Assembly (NCBI GenBank): GCA_905233165.1
Contig: CAJODL010000004.1
Span: 21,377-85,376, forward strand
DNA length: 64,000 bases
Reading direction: 5' to 3'
Origin: an uncultured Prevotella sp.
GTDB lineage: Bacteria; Bacteroidota; Bacteroidia; Bacteroidales; Bacteroidaceae
The notes beneath the pieces were generated by a model. It did no database searches. It had not been told where the DNA came from and saw only the letters and a list, made by a program, of their open reading frames with translations. Of the stretch, positions 1 to 8,255 are shown piece by piece; position 1 is the stretch's first letter, and every line of letters begins with the position of its first letter. The translations under genes and the position numbers were made by a program.

Positions 1-10
1 AAATGAAAGT

Positions 11-44
11 TCCTCCCTCCCTTGGGAGGGTCGGGGTGGGGTCG
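11..44 (-). repeat. GC-rich post-stop hairpin, copy 1
   Basis: Directly after the pyrH stop codon the sequence holds a perfect 7-bp inverted repeat, CCCTCCC (15-21) and GGGAGGG (24-30), with a 2-nt loop. It is flanked by a CCCCACCCC-type tract. Similar elements lie immediately 3' of other genes at 8203-8253, 15623-15657 and 44934-44965, all in the same orientation relative to the gene. It has no T-run, so a classical intrinsic terminator is doubtful. Confidence 0.6.
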
Positions 45-752
45 TTAATTATGCACCAACGTTCCTATCTCTTCACCGTTCATCACCTTCTTGAGGTTTC
101 CGAGGATGTCCATATTAAAGACATAGATAGGCAGGTTATTCTGCATGCACATTGCTGTTGCTGTGATGTCCATCACCTTTAGGCCGCGTGCTATTACCTC
201 TTCGTATGTGATGTCGTGGAACTTTGTTGCGGTAGGGTCCTTCTCTGGATCTGCTGTATAGATGCCATCAACGCGTGTGCCCTTCAGCATTACGTCTGCC
301 TCTATTTCGATGCCACGTAAAGAAGAACCGGTATCAGTAGTGAAGTATGGATTTCCTGTGCCACCGCTCATGATGACTACCTCGCCTTGTTTCATGGCGT
401 TGATAGCCTTCCACTTAGTATAGAATTCGCCTATTGGCTCCATGCGGATAGCTGTCAGGACGCGATTTTTCTGGCCTGCTGCATCGAGGGCAGAAGAGAG
501 AGCAAGAGAATTGATTACTGTGGCACACATACCCATCTGGTCGCCCTTGACACGGTCGAAACCCTTGCCGGCGCCAGACAACCCGCGAAAGATGTTGCCA
601 CCACCTATTACGATACCTATCTGTACGCCCATGTCAGCTATCTCTTTTATTTGACGGGCATAGTCGTTGAGACGATTTACGTCGATGCCATAACCTTGGT
701 TACCTTGCAGACTCTCTCCTGAGAGTTTCAGTAGAATACGATTGAATTTCAT
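45..752 (-). CDS. pyrH: UMP kinase (uridylate kinase)
   Basis: This cytoplasmic amino-acid-kinase-fold enzyme phosphorylates UMP to UDP with ATP in pyrimidine nucleotide synthesis. The protein begins MKFNRILLKLSGES, with the Lys-Leu-Ser-Gly phosphate-binding motif near residue 10. It also has the GGGNIFRG loop near residue 55 and the conserved TGNPYFTTDT segment near residue 135. At about 235 residues it has the usual bacterial PyrH length. The open frame extends 31 codons further upstream, but that extension overlaps metA and is not PyrH-like, so the ATG at 750-752 is preferred. The start lies 7 nt after the metA stop, which makes it the last gene of the phoH-to-pyrH operon. Confidence 0.96.
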   Translation of the reverse strand: MKFNRILLKLSGESLQGNQGYGIDVNRLNDYARQIKEIADMGVQIGIVIGGGNIFRGLSGAGKGFDRVKGDQMGMCATVINSLALSSALDAAGQKNRVLTAIRMEPIGEFYTKWKAINAMKQGEVVIMSGGTGNPYFTTDTGSSLRGIEIEADVMLKGTRVDGIYTADPEKDPTATKFHDITYEEVIARGLKVMDITATAMCMQNNLPIYVFNMDILGNLKKVMNGEEIGTLVHN

Positions 753-759
753 AGTTGTT

Positions 760-1683
760 TTAGTTAATTTCGTCGATATTATATGGTGTCTTTTGATAAA
801 CATAGTAGTTAATCCAGTTGTGGAAGAAGAGATTAGCATGGGCACGCCACATTACGACTGGTCCCTTCTCAGGATCGTCGTCGAGATAGTAGTTCAACGG
901 CTTTTCCACATCATCTCTCTTGCCGAGATCACGACGATATTCCGTGTCGAGAGTCTCGGGGTTATACTCCATGTGACCTGTGATGTATATCTCTCTGCCG
1001 TCGCGTTCCATCATGATAGATGGTCCCGTAACATCGGACTTTGCCAGGATGCTGATATCAGAACAAGCCTTGACGTCGTTGATGTCTGTACCGGAATGGC
1101 GTGAGTGTGGCATATAGAAGAAAGAGTCAAAACCACGTAGCAGGGGTATATCCTGAATGTCGGGATTGATAATCTGCGGGAATATGCCGAAGAGTTTCTT
1201 AGGTAGTTGTGTCTTGTCGATGCCGTGGAAGGTATACAGCGCTGCCTGTGCTGCCCAACAGATGTATAGGGTAGAGGTGACATGGGTGCGTGCCCATGAG
1301 AAGATGTCCTGTATCTCTGCCCAATAGGTGACATCCTCAAAGGCATAATCCTCAACGGGAGCACCTGTTATTATCATGCCGTCGAACTTACGATTACGCA
1401 ATTCATCGAAGGCAATATAGAACTGTCGCATGTGTTCTATCGGGGTGTTCTTTGAGGTATGCGACTTCAGTTTCATGAACGTCACGTCAATCTGCAGCGG
1501 AGTATTTGAGAGCAGACGGATGAGGTCTGTCTCTGTTGTTATCTTCAGCGGCATGAGGTTGAGGATAACGAGCTTCAGAGGACGGATATCCTGTGAATGA
1601 CCGCGGGTTTCATCGATGACGAAGATATTCTCATCTTCGAGCATCTTGATAGCGGGTAGTTTATCGGGTAATCTTAGTGGCAT
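760..1683 (-). CDS. metA: Homoserine O-acyltransferase (MetA family), probably acetyl-CoA specific
   Basis: The enzyme acylates L-homoserine in the first committed step of methionine synthesis. The 307-residue protein shows the MetA signature: the catalytic cysteine in ICWAAQ is residue 142, and the His/Glu pair in GHMEYN is at residues 237 and 239. Residue 111, just after TGAPV, is glutamate. In the characterised MetA family a Glu here favours acetyl-CoA, while the E. coli enzyme has Gly and uses succinyl-CoA. I therefore infer homoserine O-acetyltransferase activity despite the usual O-succinyltransferase name. The gene sits between the ABC-F gene (44-nt gap) and pyrH (7-nt gap) and is probably co-transcribed with both. 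Confidence 0.93.
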   Translation of the reverse strand: MPLRLPDKLPAIKMLEDENIFVIDETRGHSQDIRPLKLVILNLMPLKITTETDLIRLLSNTPLQIDVTFMKLKSHTSKNTPIEHMRQFYIAFDELRNRKFDGMIITGAPVEDYAFEDVTYWAEIQDIFSWARTHVTSTLYICWAAQAALYTFHGIDKTQLPKKLFGIFPQIINPDIQDIPLLRGFDSFFYMPHSRHSGTDINDVKACSDISILAKSDVTGPSIMMERDGREIYITGHMEYNPETLDTEYRRDLGKRDDVEKPLNYYLDDDPEKGPVVMWRAHANLFFHNWINYYVYQKTPYNIDEIN

Positions 1684-1727
1684 ATATTATATTGAAAATT
1701 GAATATTGAAAGTTGAAATTTGAGACT

Positions 1728-3656
1728 TTATATTTCCAGAGCGAAGTATTCTTCTTCCAGTTTATCTAATTCTTCTTGTACTGAGGTGTATTCGTTCACC
1801 ATCTGCATATTAGCGGCATTTTCTGGCAGCATCAGGAGGTCGTTGAGTTCGTCCCTGCGTTTCTCGAGGGATGATATTTTTTCCTCCAGATTTTTACGCT
1901 GTTTCTCAAGTTTGTTGAGGCGTTTCTGTTCTGCCTTGCGTTCTTCGTAGCTCATTGTCGGGGCTTCCTCCTTGGCTGCTTCCTTCGCTGGCTTTTCTGT
2001 CTGCTTGGCAGGTTGCGTATTCTGCTGGCTTACGGCATCGTTGATGGTTTCGGCATGTTTATCCCTGAGATAGTCGTAGATGCCGCCCAGATGTTCGCGT
2101 ACTTTTCCATTGCTGAATTCATAGACCTTATCAACGAGTCCGTCGAGGAATTCACGGTCGTGCGAGACAACGATGACAGTGCCGTCGAAGGCTTTTATGG
2201 CATCCTTCAGAACATCCTTTGATACCATATCGAGGTGGTTGGTAGGCTCGTCGAGGATGAGGAAGTTGACAGGTTCGAGGAGCAGGCGTATCATCGCCAG
2301 TCGGGAACGTTCGCCACCGCTGAGGAATTTTACGTATTTGTCCGATGCCTCGCCACCGAACATGAATGCTCCGAGTATATCTCTTATCTTCAGGCGTATG
2401 TCGCCGCGTGCCACATTGTCGATGGTCTGAAAGACGGTTTGGGATTCGTCGAGCAGTTGTGCCTGATTCTGCGCGAAGTATCCTATCTGGATGTTGTGAC
2501 CTATCTTCAGAGTGCCTTCGAAATCAATCTCATTCATGATACATTTCACGAGGGTTGACTTTCCTTCTCCATTCTTGCCGACGAATGCCACCTTCTCGCC
2601 TCTCTTGATGATGAGGTTGACATCGTGGAAGACATTATGCTCGCCATAGCTCTTCTTTACATCTTCGCAGATGACAGGGTAGTCGCCAGAACGCAGACAT
2701 GGAGGGAACTTCAGACGCAATGCAGAGTTATCCACCTCATCAACTTCTATGGGTACTATCTTCTCAAGTTGCCTGATTCGTTGCTGCACCTGTATGGCTT
2801 TTGTTGCCTGATAGCGGAAACGCTCTATGAATGCCTTTGTGTCGGCAATCTCTTTCTGTTGGTTTTCATAAGCCCTCAACTGCTGCTCCCTGCGTTCCTG
2901 ACGAAGCACGACATACTCGTTGTATTTCACCTTGTAGTCAACGACGTGTCCGCAGGATATTTCAAGTGTGCGATTCGTTACGTTATTGATAAATGCCCTG
3001 TCGTGGGAAACGAGGACAACAGCCTGTGAACTCTGTGAGAGGAATTGCTCGAGCCATTGTATTGATTCGATGTCGAGGTGGTTGGTAGGCTCGTCAAGGA
3101 GTATCACGTCGTGATGGCTGAGAAGTAGTTTCGCGAGCTCTATTCGCATACGCCAGCCACCAGAGAATTCCGATGTAGGGCGTTCGAAATCGGTGCGAAG
3201 GAATCCTAAGCCTGTGAGGGTGCGTTCCATCTCTGCCTCCCTTGATTCTGCTCCCATCATCATATAGCGTTCGTGGGCAAGGGTAAAGCGTTCCACGAGG
3301 TCCATATAATCCTGAGACTCGTAGTCAGTGCGGCTTTCCATCTCCTTCTGCAGACGCTCTACCTTCGATGCCATCTTGCTGATGTCAGAAAAGGCCTTGC
3401 GCACCTCGTCGCGGACAGTAGTGCTGTCTTGCAACTTCATCACCTGTGGCAGATAGCCAATGGTGCAGTCGTTAGGAATAGAGACAGTTCCTTCTGTAGG
3501 CGTCTGAAGGCCTGCAAGGATTTTCAGCATAGTAGATTTACCCGCGCCGTTTTTTCCGACGAGGGCAATGCGGTCGCGCTCATTGATTACGAATGATACA
3601 TCCGTAAAGAGAGGCTTGACGCCAAATTCTACTTTCAGTCCTTCTACGCTTATCAT
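1728..3656 (-). CDS. ABC-F family ATPase (ribosome-associated type)
   Basis: This soluble protein has two ABC ATPase domains and no membrane segments, the ABC-F pattern; family members act on translating ribosomes. Domain 1 has Walker A GKNGAGKST (about residue 35), signature FSGGWRMR (about 165) and Walker B with LLDEPTNHLD (about 185). A linker rich in Arg, Gln and Glu follows. Domain 2 has GKNGEGKST (about 360), LSGGERSR (about 455) and LILDEPTNHLD. The C-terminal 90 residues, from about 555, are Lys/Glu-rich and predicted coiled coil, as in Uup/YdiF-like members. The length of 642 is typical. It lies 6 nt after the aroE stop, so it is in the operon. I cannot assign a subfamily or any resistance role. 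Confidence 0.92.
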   Translation of the reverse strand: MISVEGLKVEFGVKPLFTDVSFVINERDRIALVGKNGAGKSTMLKILAGLQTPTEGTVSIPNDCTIGYLPQVMKLQDSTTVRDEVRKAFSDISKMASKVERLQKEMESRTDYESQDYMDLVERFTLAHERYMMMGAESREAEMERTLTGLGFLRTDFERPTSEFSGGWRMRIELAKLLLSHHDVILLDEPTNHLDIESIQWLEQFLSQSSQAVVLVSHDRAFINNVTNRTLEISCGHVVDYKVKYNEYVVLRQERREQQLRAYENQQKEIADTKAFIERFRYQATKAIQVQQRIRQLEKIVPIEVDEVDNSALRLKFPPCLRSGDYPVICEDVKKSYGEHNVFHDVNLIIKRGEKVAFVGKNGEGKSTLVKCIMNEIDFEGTLKIGHNIQIGYFAQNQAQLLDESQTVFQTIDNVARGDIRLKIRDILGAFMFGGEASDKYVKFLSGGERSRLAMIRLLLEPVNFLILDEPTNHLDMVSKDVLKDAIKAFDGTVIVVSHDREFLDGLVDKVYEFSNGKVREHLGGIYDYLRDKHAETINDAVSQQNTQPAKQTEKPAKEAAKEEAPTMSYEERKAEQKRLNKLEKQRKNLEEKISSLEKRRDELNDLLMLPENAANMQMVNEYTSVQEELDKLEEEYFALEI

Positions 3657-3662
3657 ATAGTA

Positions 3663-4448
3663 TTATTTATTCCAAAGCCTCCACGACTCATCAGCCTGCA
3701 GCAACAACATCTCAAGGCCGTTCTTTGTCATTGCACCTTGCTCTTTCCCTTTTTTGAGAAAGAGTGTTTCGTCAGGGTTATAGATGAGGTCGTACAATAT
3801 GTGGCGTGATGTGAGGGTGTCATACGGAATGTCGGGGCATTCGTCATAATGAGGTGCCATACCGCATGGTGTGCAGTTGACGATGACGAGGTACTCCTGC
3901 ATCATTTCGGGAGTTATCTGGCTATATGTTATCATGTTGTCTCTCACGGTGCGAGAAACGAACACTGTTTCCAATCCCAGTTGTCGCAAAGAATAGTTGA
4001 TGGCCTTGCTGGCACCGCCGGTGCCGAGGATGAGGGCTTTCTTATGGTATGACATCAGAAGAGGGCGCATGCTATTGATAAATCCAAAGACATCGCTGTT
4101 GTACCCTTCAGTATAGTATGTCTTCTTACCAGTCACCTTTGACTTCAGTTCCTTTACGGCTCCGATGTCGTTGGTGTGTGTTACCTTGATAACATTGACA
4201 GCTCCGACGGAACGTGCCTCAGGAGAAACATAGTCAAGGTATTCCATCACCTTTTCCTTGTATGGAATGGTAACATTGAGACCGCATAGGAATTCCTCCT
4301 TGTCGAGAAGTTCCGGTAAGTCTGCAATGTTCTTCAACTCATGTTTCTCATAGACAGCATCGATATGCTCATTAAGAAACTTCTCATTGAAATAACCCGG
4401 TGAGAATGAATGTCCCAAAGGATTTCCGATAATACCAAATTTTCTCAT
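3663..4448 (-). CDS. aroE: Shikimate dehydrogenase
   Basis: The enzyme reduces 3-dehydroshikimate to shikimate with NADPH in aromatic amino acid synthesis. The N-terminus GNPLGHSFSP carries the shikimate-binding Ser-x-Ser motif. NVTIPYKEKV near residue 65 supplies the catalytic Lys. The nucleotide-binding loop GTGGASKA lies near residue 130. The C-terminal NGLEMLLLQADESWRLW contains the Gly-Leu-x-Met and Gln residues that close the active site. At 261 residues it is slightly compact for AroE. It sits between menG (40-nt gap) and the ABC-F gene (6-nt gap) on the same strand. Confidence 0.95.
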   Translation of the reverse strand: MRKFGIIGNPLGHSFSPGYFNEKFLNEHIDAVYEKHELKNIADLPELLDKEEFLCGLNVTIPYKEKVMEYLDYVSPEARSVGAVNVIKVTHTNDIGAVKELKSKVTGKKTYYTEGYNSDVFGFINSMRPLLMSYHKKALILGTGGASKAINYSLRQLGLETVFVSRTVRDNMITYSQITPEMMQEYLVIVNCTPCGMAPHYDECPDIPYDTLTSRHILYDLIYNPDETLFLKKGKEQGAMTKNGLEMLLLQADESWRLWNK

Positions 4449-4488
4449 CTTTATTTGTTTTATTTGGAGTTAATGAACTTCACTCCCC

Positions 4489-5226
4489 TTACTTATACGC
4501 CACATACATCGTACATATTCCGAATGTCAGCCTCCTGAATGTTGTTTTGCTAAAGCCTATCTTCTTCAGTATCTCCATCATTGTCTCCCCTTGCGGAAAA
4601 GCCTCTATGGTTTTGTTGAGGTACGAGTATGCCGAGGTGTCGTGACTTATGAGTTTGCCGTAGAATGGCAGTATGAGGTTGCTGTATATGTGGAAGAGTT
4701 GTTTCATGGGAAATGATACTGGCGTAGTGAGTTCCAGTACGCAGAACATCCCGCTTGGTTTCAGTACGCGATACATCTCCGAAAGTCCCTGCTCAAGGTT
4801 TTTGAAGTTACGTATTCCGAATGCTGCCGTGACGGCGTCGAAGTGGTTGTCAGGGTAGGAGAGGGCGTTGCAGTCTTCTTTTGCAAAAGTCAGTCGCAGC
4901 TGTTCTTTCTTTGCCTTCTGTCTTGCCACTTCGAGCATTCCCTCGCTGATGTCGATGCCTGTGATGTGAGCCATAGGCATCTTCTTTGCCATCTGCAATG
5001 CCAAGTCGCCGGTGCCTGTTGCAACATCAAGGATGGAAGTGCCGTTTCCCGTCACATATTTGTTCAGGGCCTTGATGGCAGTATAGCGCCAGTATCTGTC
5101 AATGTTCCACGAAAGGCGATGGTTCAGCATGTCGTAGGTGGGGGCGATGTTGTCGAACATCTTCTCCACCTGACTTGCTTTGTCGCCCTCCGAAGAGTAG
5201 GGCTTTATCTCTTCCTGCTTATACAC
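4489..5226 (-). CDS. menG: Demethylmenaquinone methyltransferase (UbiE/MenG family)
   Basis: This SAM-dependent methyltransferase makes menaquinone from demethylmenaquinone. Bacteroidales use menaquinone, so the MenG role is inferred rather than the ubiquinone role. Visible signatures are the UbiE N-terminal FDNIAPTYDMLNHRLS, the SAM-binding ILDVATGTGDLA motif near residue 67, and the C-terminal PQGETMMEIL and CTMYVA segments. The length of 245 is normal. It follows purC after a 77-nt spacer made of a gacctt-type repeat, and precedes aroE. Confidence 0.94.
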   Translation of the reverse strand: MYKQEEIKPYSSEGDKASQVEKMFDNIAPTYDMLNHRLSWNIDRYWRYTAIKALNKYVTGNGTSILDVATGTGDLALQMAKKMPMAHITGIDISEGMLEVARQKAKKEQLRLTFAKEDCNALSYPDNHFDAVTAAFGIRNFKNLEQGLSEMYRVLKPSGMFCVLELTTPVSFPMKQLFHIYSNLILPFYGKLISHDTSAYSYLNKTIEAFPQGETMMEILKKIGFSKTTFRRLTFGICTMYVAYK

Positions 5227-5251
5227 TTTTTAGTTAAGAGTTAAGAAAATA

Positions 5252-5306
5252 ACCTTTGACCTTAGACCTTTGACCTTAGACCTTAGACCTTTGACCTTTG
5301 ACCTTA
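5252..5306. repeat. Tandem repeat, cctttgacctta/gac unit
   Basis: A degenerate tandem repeat of 7-14 nt units (cctttgac, cttagac) fills the spacer between menG and purC. Its last unit supplies the purC stop codon (tta on the plus strand). The same words recur in the spacer at 37618-37650 and, unexpectedly, inside the tamB coding sequence near 26838-26873. Confidence 0.8.
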
Positions 5307-6257
5307 CAGTGTCTTCAGATAGTCGGTGACGTTCTTCTCTATGCGGGCTTCGATGTTACTCTGGTCTGTAGAACGGTCGAACTTCTCACCGACGATGTGT
5401 TCGTAGAGCTCGATGTAACGTTCTGCTACTGATTCTGCGTATTCGTCTGTAATCTCTGGCATTGTCTGACCGGGCTCATTCATGAAATTGTGCTCTATGA
5501 GCCACTGTCTTACGAATTCCTTTGACAGCTGCTTCTGTGGCTCGCCCTTTGCAAACTTCTCTTCGTAACCGTCAGCATAGAAATAGCGTGAAGAGTCTGG
5601 TGTGTGTATCTCGTCAATGAGATATACCTTGCCGTCGCGCTTGCCGAACTCATACTTTGTGTCAACGAGGATGAGACCCTGCTTTGCTGCTATCTCCTGA
5701 CCGCGTGCAAAGAGCTTGCGGGTATAGTCTTCCATCACCTCATAGTCCTCTTTTGAAACAATACCCTGTGCGATGATTTCCTCCTTGGAGATATTCATGT
5801 CGTGACCCTCGTCAGCCTTTGTGGTCGGAGTGATGATAGGTTCCGGGAAACGCTGGTTTTCCTTCATGCCGTCAGGCAGCTTCACACCGCATATCTCGCG
5901 GCAGCCCTTCTCATAGTCGCGCCAAGCAGAACCGGTGAGAATACCACGGATAATCATCTCTACCCTAAAACCTTCACACTTCAGTCCAACTGTAACCTGT
6001 GGGTCTGGAGTAGCAAGTTTCCAGTTTGGGCAGATGTCCTTTGTAGCATCAAGGAATTTTGCTGCTATCTGGTTAAGAACTTGTCCCTTGAAAGGAATTC
6101 CCTTTGGCAGTACTACGTCGAAGGCAGATATTCTGTCTGTAGCCACCATCACCATGATGTCGTCATTGATGGTATATACGTCGCGTACTTTACCGTGATA
6201 CACTGCTGTCTGTCCCTCAAAGTGGTACTCTGTCTTTGTTAATGCTTTATTCGCCAT
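5304..6257 (-). CDS. purC: Phosphoribosylaminoimidazole-succinocarboxamide (SAICAR) synthase
   Basis: The enzyme joins CAIR and aspartate with ATP in purine synthesis. Signatures include YHGKVRDVY near residue 20, [19 protein letters not shown] near residue 37, and the C-terminal-half motifs [11 protein letters not shown] and [10 protein letters not shown] that mark the SAICAR synthase active site. At 317 residues it belongs to the longer PurC form. Its first 11 nt overlap the 3' end of phoH (6247-6257), which implies translational coupling. It is the second gene of the operon. Confidence 0.96.
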   Translation of the reverse strand: MANKALTKTEYHFEGQTAVYHGKVRDVYTINDDIMVMVATDRISAFDVVLPKGIPFKGQVLNQIAAKFLDATKDICPNWKLATPDPQVTVGLKCEGFRVEMIIRGILTGSAWRDYEKGCREICGVKLPDGMKENQRFPEPIITPTTKADEGHDMNISKEEIIAQGIVSKEDYEVMEDYTRKLFARGQEIAAKQGLILVDTKYEFGKRDGKVYLIDEIHTPDSSRYFYADGYEEKFAKGEPQKQLSKEFVRQWLIEHNFMNEPGQTMPEITDEYAESVAERYIELYEHIVGEKFDRSTDQSNIEARIEKNVTDYLKTL

Positions 6258-7221
6258 CGTTGTTTTTATTATTTAGTTTGTTGTTTAAATCGTCGTATTC
6301 CTGGAATTTGTTTACTATGCGTGTCACCAGCTTGTGTCTTACGATGTCCTTGCTGTCCATGTGTATGACGGCAATGCCTTTTGTGCCTTCCAGTATTTCC
6401 ATTGCCTGCTGCAGGCCGCTGGCGTGGCTGCGTGGCAGATCTACCTGTGTCAGGTCGCCGGTGATTATCATCTTTGTGTTCCATCCCATGCGGGTCAGGA
6501 ACATCCTGATTTGTGCTGGAGTGGTATTCTGCGCCTCGTCAAGTATCACCACAGCATCCGACAGCGTCCTGCCTCGCATGAAGGCAAGCGGTGCTATCTG
6601 TATGATGTGCTTGTCTATCATGTCCTGCAGCTTGGCCTGCGGAATCATGTCTTCCAATGCGTCGTACAGCGGCTGCAGATATGGGTCAATCTTCTCCTTC
6701 ATGTCTCCCGGCAGGAAGCCTAATTTCTCTCCGGCCTCCACTGCGGGGCGTGAAAGGATAATCCTCTTTGCCGTCTTCTCCTTCAGGGCTTTTACGGCGA
6801 GGGCGATGGAGAGGTATGTCTTACCTGTGCCGGCAGGACCGATGGCAAAGACCATATCGTTCTCCATGTAGGCGTCGATAAGTTCCTGCTGATTGTGGGA
6901 ACGGCTCTTGATGGGTTTGCCCGACAGGTTATAGACCACAACGTCCTTGGCGCTGCTGTCGCGTGTCTTGCGACCCTTTACGATGTCGAGGATGTCCTCC
7001 TCGCCAATGACGTTGAACTTCAACAGATGCTGCTGCATCTTCTCCATAGCCTCCTCGTAGGCACACAACTCCTCTTCGTCGCCCAAAACCCTGATGACGT
7101 TGTCACGCGCCATGATGCGGAGCTTCGGAAACAGCGAACGGAGCATCTGCAGGTGGCTGTTGCCCACACCATAGAATGCTACGGGGTCAATATCTTCAAG
7201 TATAATATGTTTCTCTGTCAT
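6247..7221 (-). CDS. phoH: PhoH-family ATPase
   Basis: This P-loop NTPase of the PhoH family (324 residues) is thought to act in RNA metabolism and phosphate stress, but its exact role is not settled. An N-terminal part of about 100 residues (ITE/KH-like, with IMARDN and IRVLGDEEE) precedes the ATPase domain. That domain has Walker [12 protein letters not shown] near residue 135, [16 protein letters not shown] near residue 165, Walker [10 protein letters not shown] near residue 225, and GDLTQVDLP near residue 260. It is the first gene of a seven-gene operon with a good promoter 12-43 nt upstream of its start, so the mRNA leader is very short. Confidence 0.94.
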   Translation of the reverse strand: MTEKHIILEDIDPVAFYGVGNSHLQMLRSLFPKLRIMARDNVIRVLGDEEELCAYEEAMEKMQQHLLKFNVIGEEDILDIVKGRKTRDSSAKDVVVYNLSGKPIKSRSHNQQELIDAYMENDMVFAIGPAGTGKTYLSIALAVKALKEKTAKRIILSRPAVEAGEKLGFLPGDMKEKIDPYLQPLYDALEDMIPQAKLQDMIDKHIIQIAPLAFMRGRTLSDAVVILDEAQNTTPAQIRMFLTRMGWNTKMIITGDLTQVDLPRSHASGLQQAMEILEGTKGIAVIHMDSKDIVRHKLVTRIVNKFQEYDDLNNKLNNKNNDGE

Positions 7222-7232
7222 AAAACAGGTGG

Positions 7233-7264
7233 CAAAGTTACAATTAAATTATGAGAAATACAAA
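7233..7264 (-). promoter_or_regulatory. Promoter of the phoH-purC-menG-aroE-abcF-metA-pyrH operon
   Basis: On the minus strand there is TTTG (7261-7264), a 20-nt spacer, then TAACTTTG (7233-7240). This matches the Bacteroidetes primary-sigma consensus TTTG-N19/20-TAnnTTTG exactly. It lies directly upstream of phoH. Confidence 0.8.
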
Positions 7265-7293
7265 ATTTTTTTCTATATATCAATATTTTTTTG

Positions 7294-7301
7294 TAATTTT
7301 G
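7294..7301 (+). promoter_or_regulatory. -7 promoter element of the DUF5715-like gene
   Basis: TAATTTTG matches the TAnnTTTG -7 consensus 20 nt upstream of the ATG at 7322. No clear TTTG is present at the -33 distance. It forms a divergent pair with the phoH operon promoter. Confidence 0.5.
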
Positions 7302-7321
7302 CGCTCAAATTCTGAAAAATA

Positions 7322-8095
7322 ATGCAATTTAACAAACACATATATCTCAATGGGTTTACCTTCATAGTCATCATTCTGGCCCTCGGACGGTGCGGATATG
7401 ACTATACCCACAAAAACGATGCCGACGTGCCGGCAGATTCCGTGGCAACTGTTGACGGCAAGGTGCCAGTGGCAAAGATGAATTATGAGTTTTCCAATCC
7501 CCCTTCGTTTAAGTCTATAAAGGATATGCCGCACAGGGTGTATTCCGTGCCCGATTTCTCGAATACCTTTCCTGACGAAAACGACGTGCAGCTGATAGCG
7601 GCAGACCTGAATGGCGTGCGTCCTCCCAAAAACCGTGAGGAGGCAGAGCATCGCATGGAGGACCTGGTGTTCATAGGCGCCAATCCGTATTTTTACATCG
7701 ACAACCTCAAGCAGAGCATTCCGTATCTTGTGCCAAAGGCTGCTATGCTGCTGCATGACATCGGCAAGTCCTTCTATGACTCTCTGTATGTAAAAGGTAT
7801 TCCTTTGCATCAGATTATCGTGACCAGCGTGCTGCGTACCGACGAGGATGTGGCGCGGCTGCAGAGGTTCAACCATAATGCGACGGAAAATTCCTGCCAC
7901 CGCTTCGGCACAACGTTTGATATAGGTTACAACCGCTACAAGACGGTATCAACGTCAGAGGAGCCTCGCCGTCAGGTGCGCAACGACACCCTCAAGTGGG
8001 TGCTTGCCGAGGTGCTCCGCGACAAACGCGTCGCCGGCCGCTGCTACATAAAACACGAAGTAAAGCAAGGGTGCTTCCATATCACGGTGAGGTAA
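7322..8095 (+). CDS. DUF5715-family protein, peptidase M15-like C-terminal part
   Basis: The protein (257 residues) opens with a hydrophobic stretch (FTFIVIILALGRCG) that could be a signal or lipoprotein-type leader, so an envelope location is likely. The C-terminal half contains VTSVLRTDEDVARLQRFN, then an Asn-Ala and a SCHRFGTTFDIGY segment. This resembles the S/HxxGxxxD zinc-binding signature of LAS/M15 D,D-carboxypeptidase-type folds and matches what I recall of Bacteroidetes DUF5715. A peptidoglycan-related role is inference only. It is a monocistronic gene, divergent from phoH and convergent with the DUF6266-like gene; a palindrome 7 nt past its stop could end its transcript. Confidence 0.75.
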   Translation: MQFNKHIYLNGFTFIVIILALGRCGYDYTHKNDADVPADSVATVDGKVPVAKMNYEFSNPPSFKSIKDMPHRVYSVPDFSNTFPDENDVQLIAADLNGVRPPKNREEAEHRMEDLVFIGANPYFYIDNLKQSIPYLVPKAAMLLHDIGKSFYDSLYVKGIPLHQIIVTSVLRTDEDVARLQRFNHNATENSCHRFGTTFDIGYNRYKTVSTSEEPRRQVRNDTLKWVLAEVLRDKRVAGRCYIKHEVKQGCFHITVR

Positions 8096-8099
8096 GAAT

Positions 8100-8134
8100 A
8101 ATGGCGCAGGATGCGATTGCATCTTGCGCCAATT
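8100..8134. repeat. 35-bp palindromic repeat, copy 1
   Basis: The core at 8103-8130 is a 12-bp stem (GGCGCAGGATGC with its near-complement) around a 4-nt loop, with one G-T pair. The whole 35-bp segment is the exact reverse complement of 33164-33198. It is downstream of the DUF6266-like gene in the same relative orientation as copy 2 is downstream of the DUF6261 gene. It may also act as a terminator for the plus-strand gene ending at 8095, although no T-run follows. Confidence 0.85.
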
Positions 8135-8202
8135 AACTTTACACTCTAAACTTACCACTGACTCTAAACTCTACACTCTAAACTCTACACTTTACTCCCT
8201 CC

Positions 8203-8253
8203 CTAACTTGGGTTTCTGTCCCCCGGGAAACGGGGGAACCGAAGGGGGTGGGG
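8203..8253 (-). repeat. GC-rich post-stop hairpin, copy 2
   Basis: Immediately 3' of the stop of the gene at 8256-9491 lies a C/G-rich block with a CCCCC/GGGGG hairpin and a CCCCACCCCC tract. It belongs to the same loose family as the blocks at 11-44, 15623-15657 and 44934-44965. Further out, 8137-8192 is a low-complexity ctctaaact/ctacact repeat. Confidence 0.5.
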
Positions 8254-8255
8254 CC

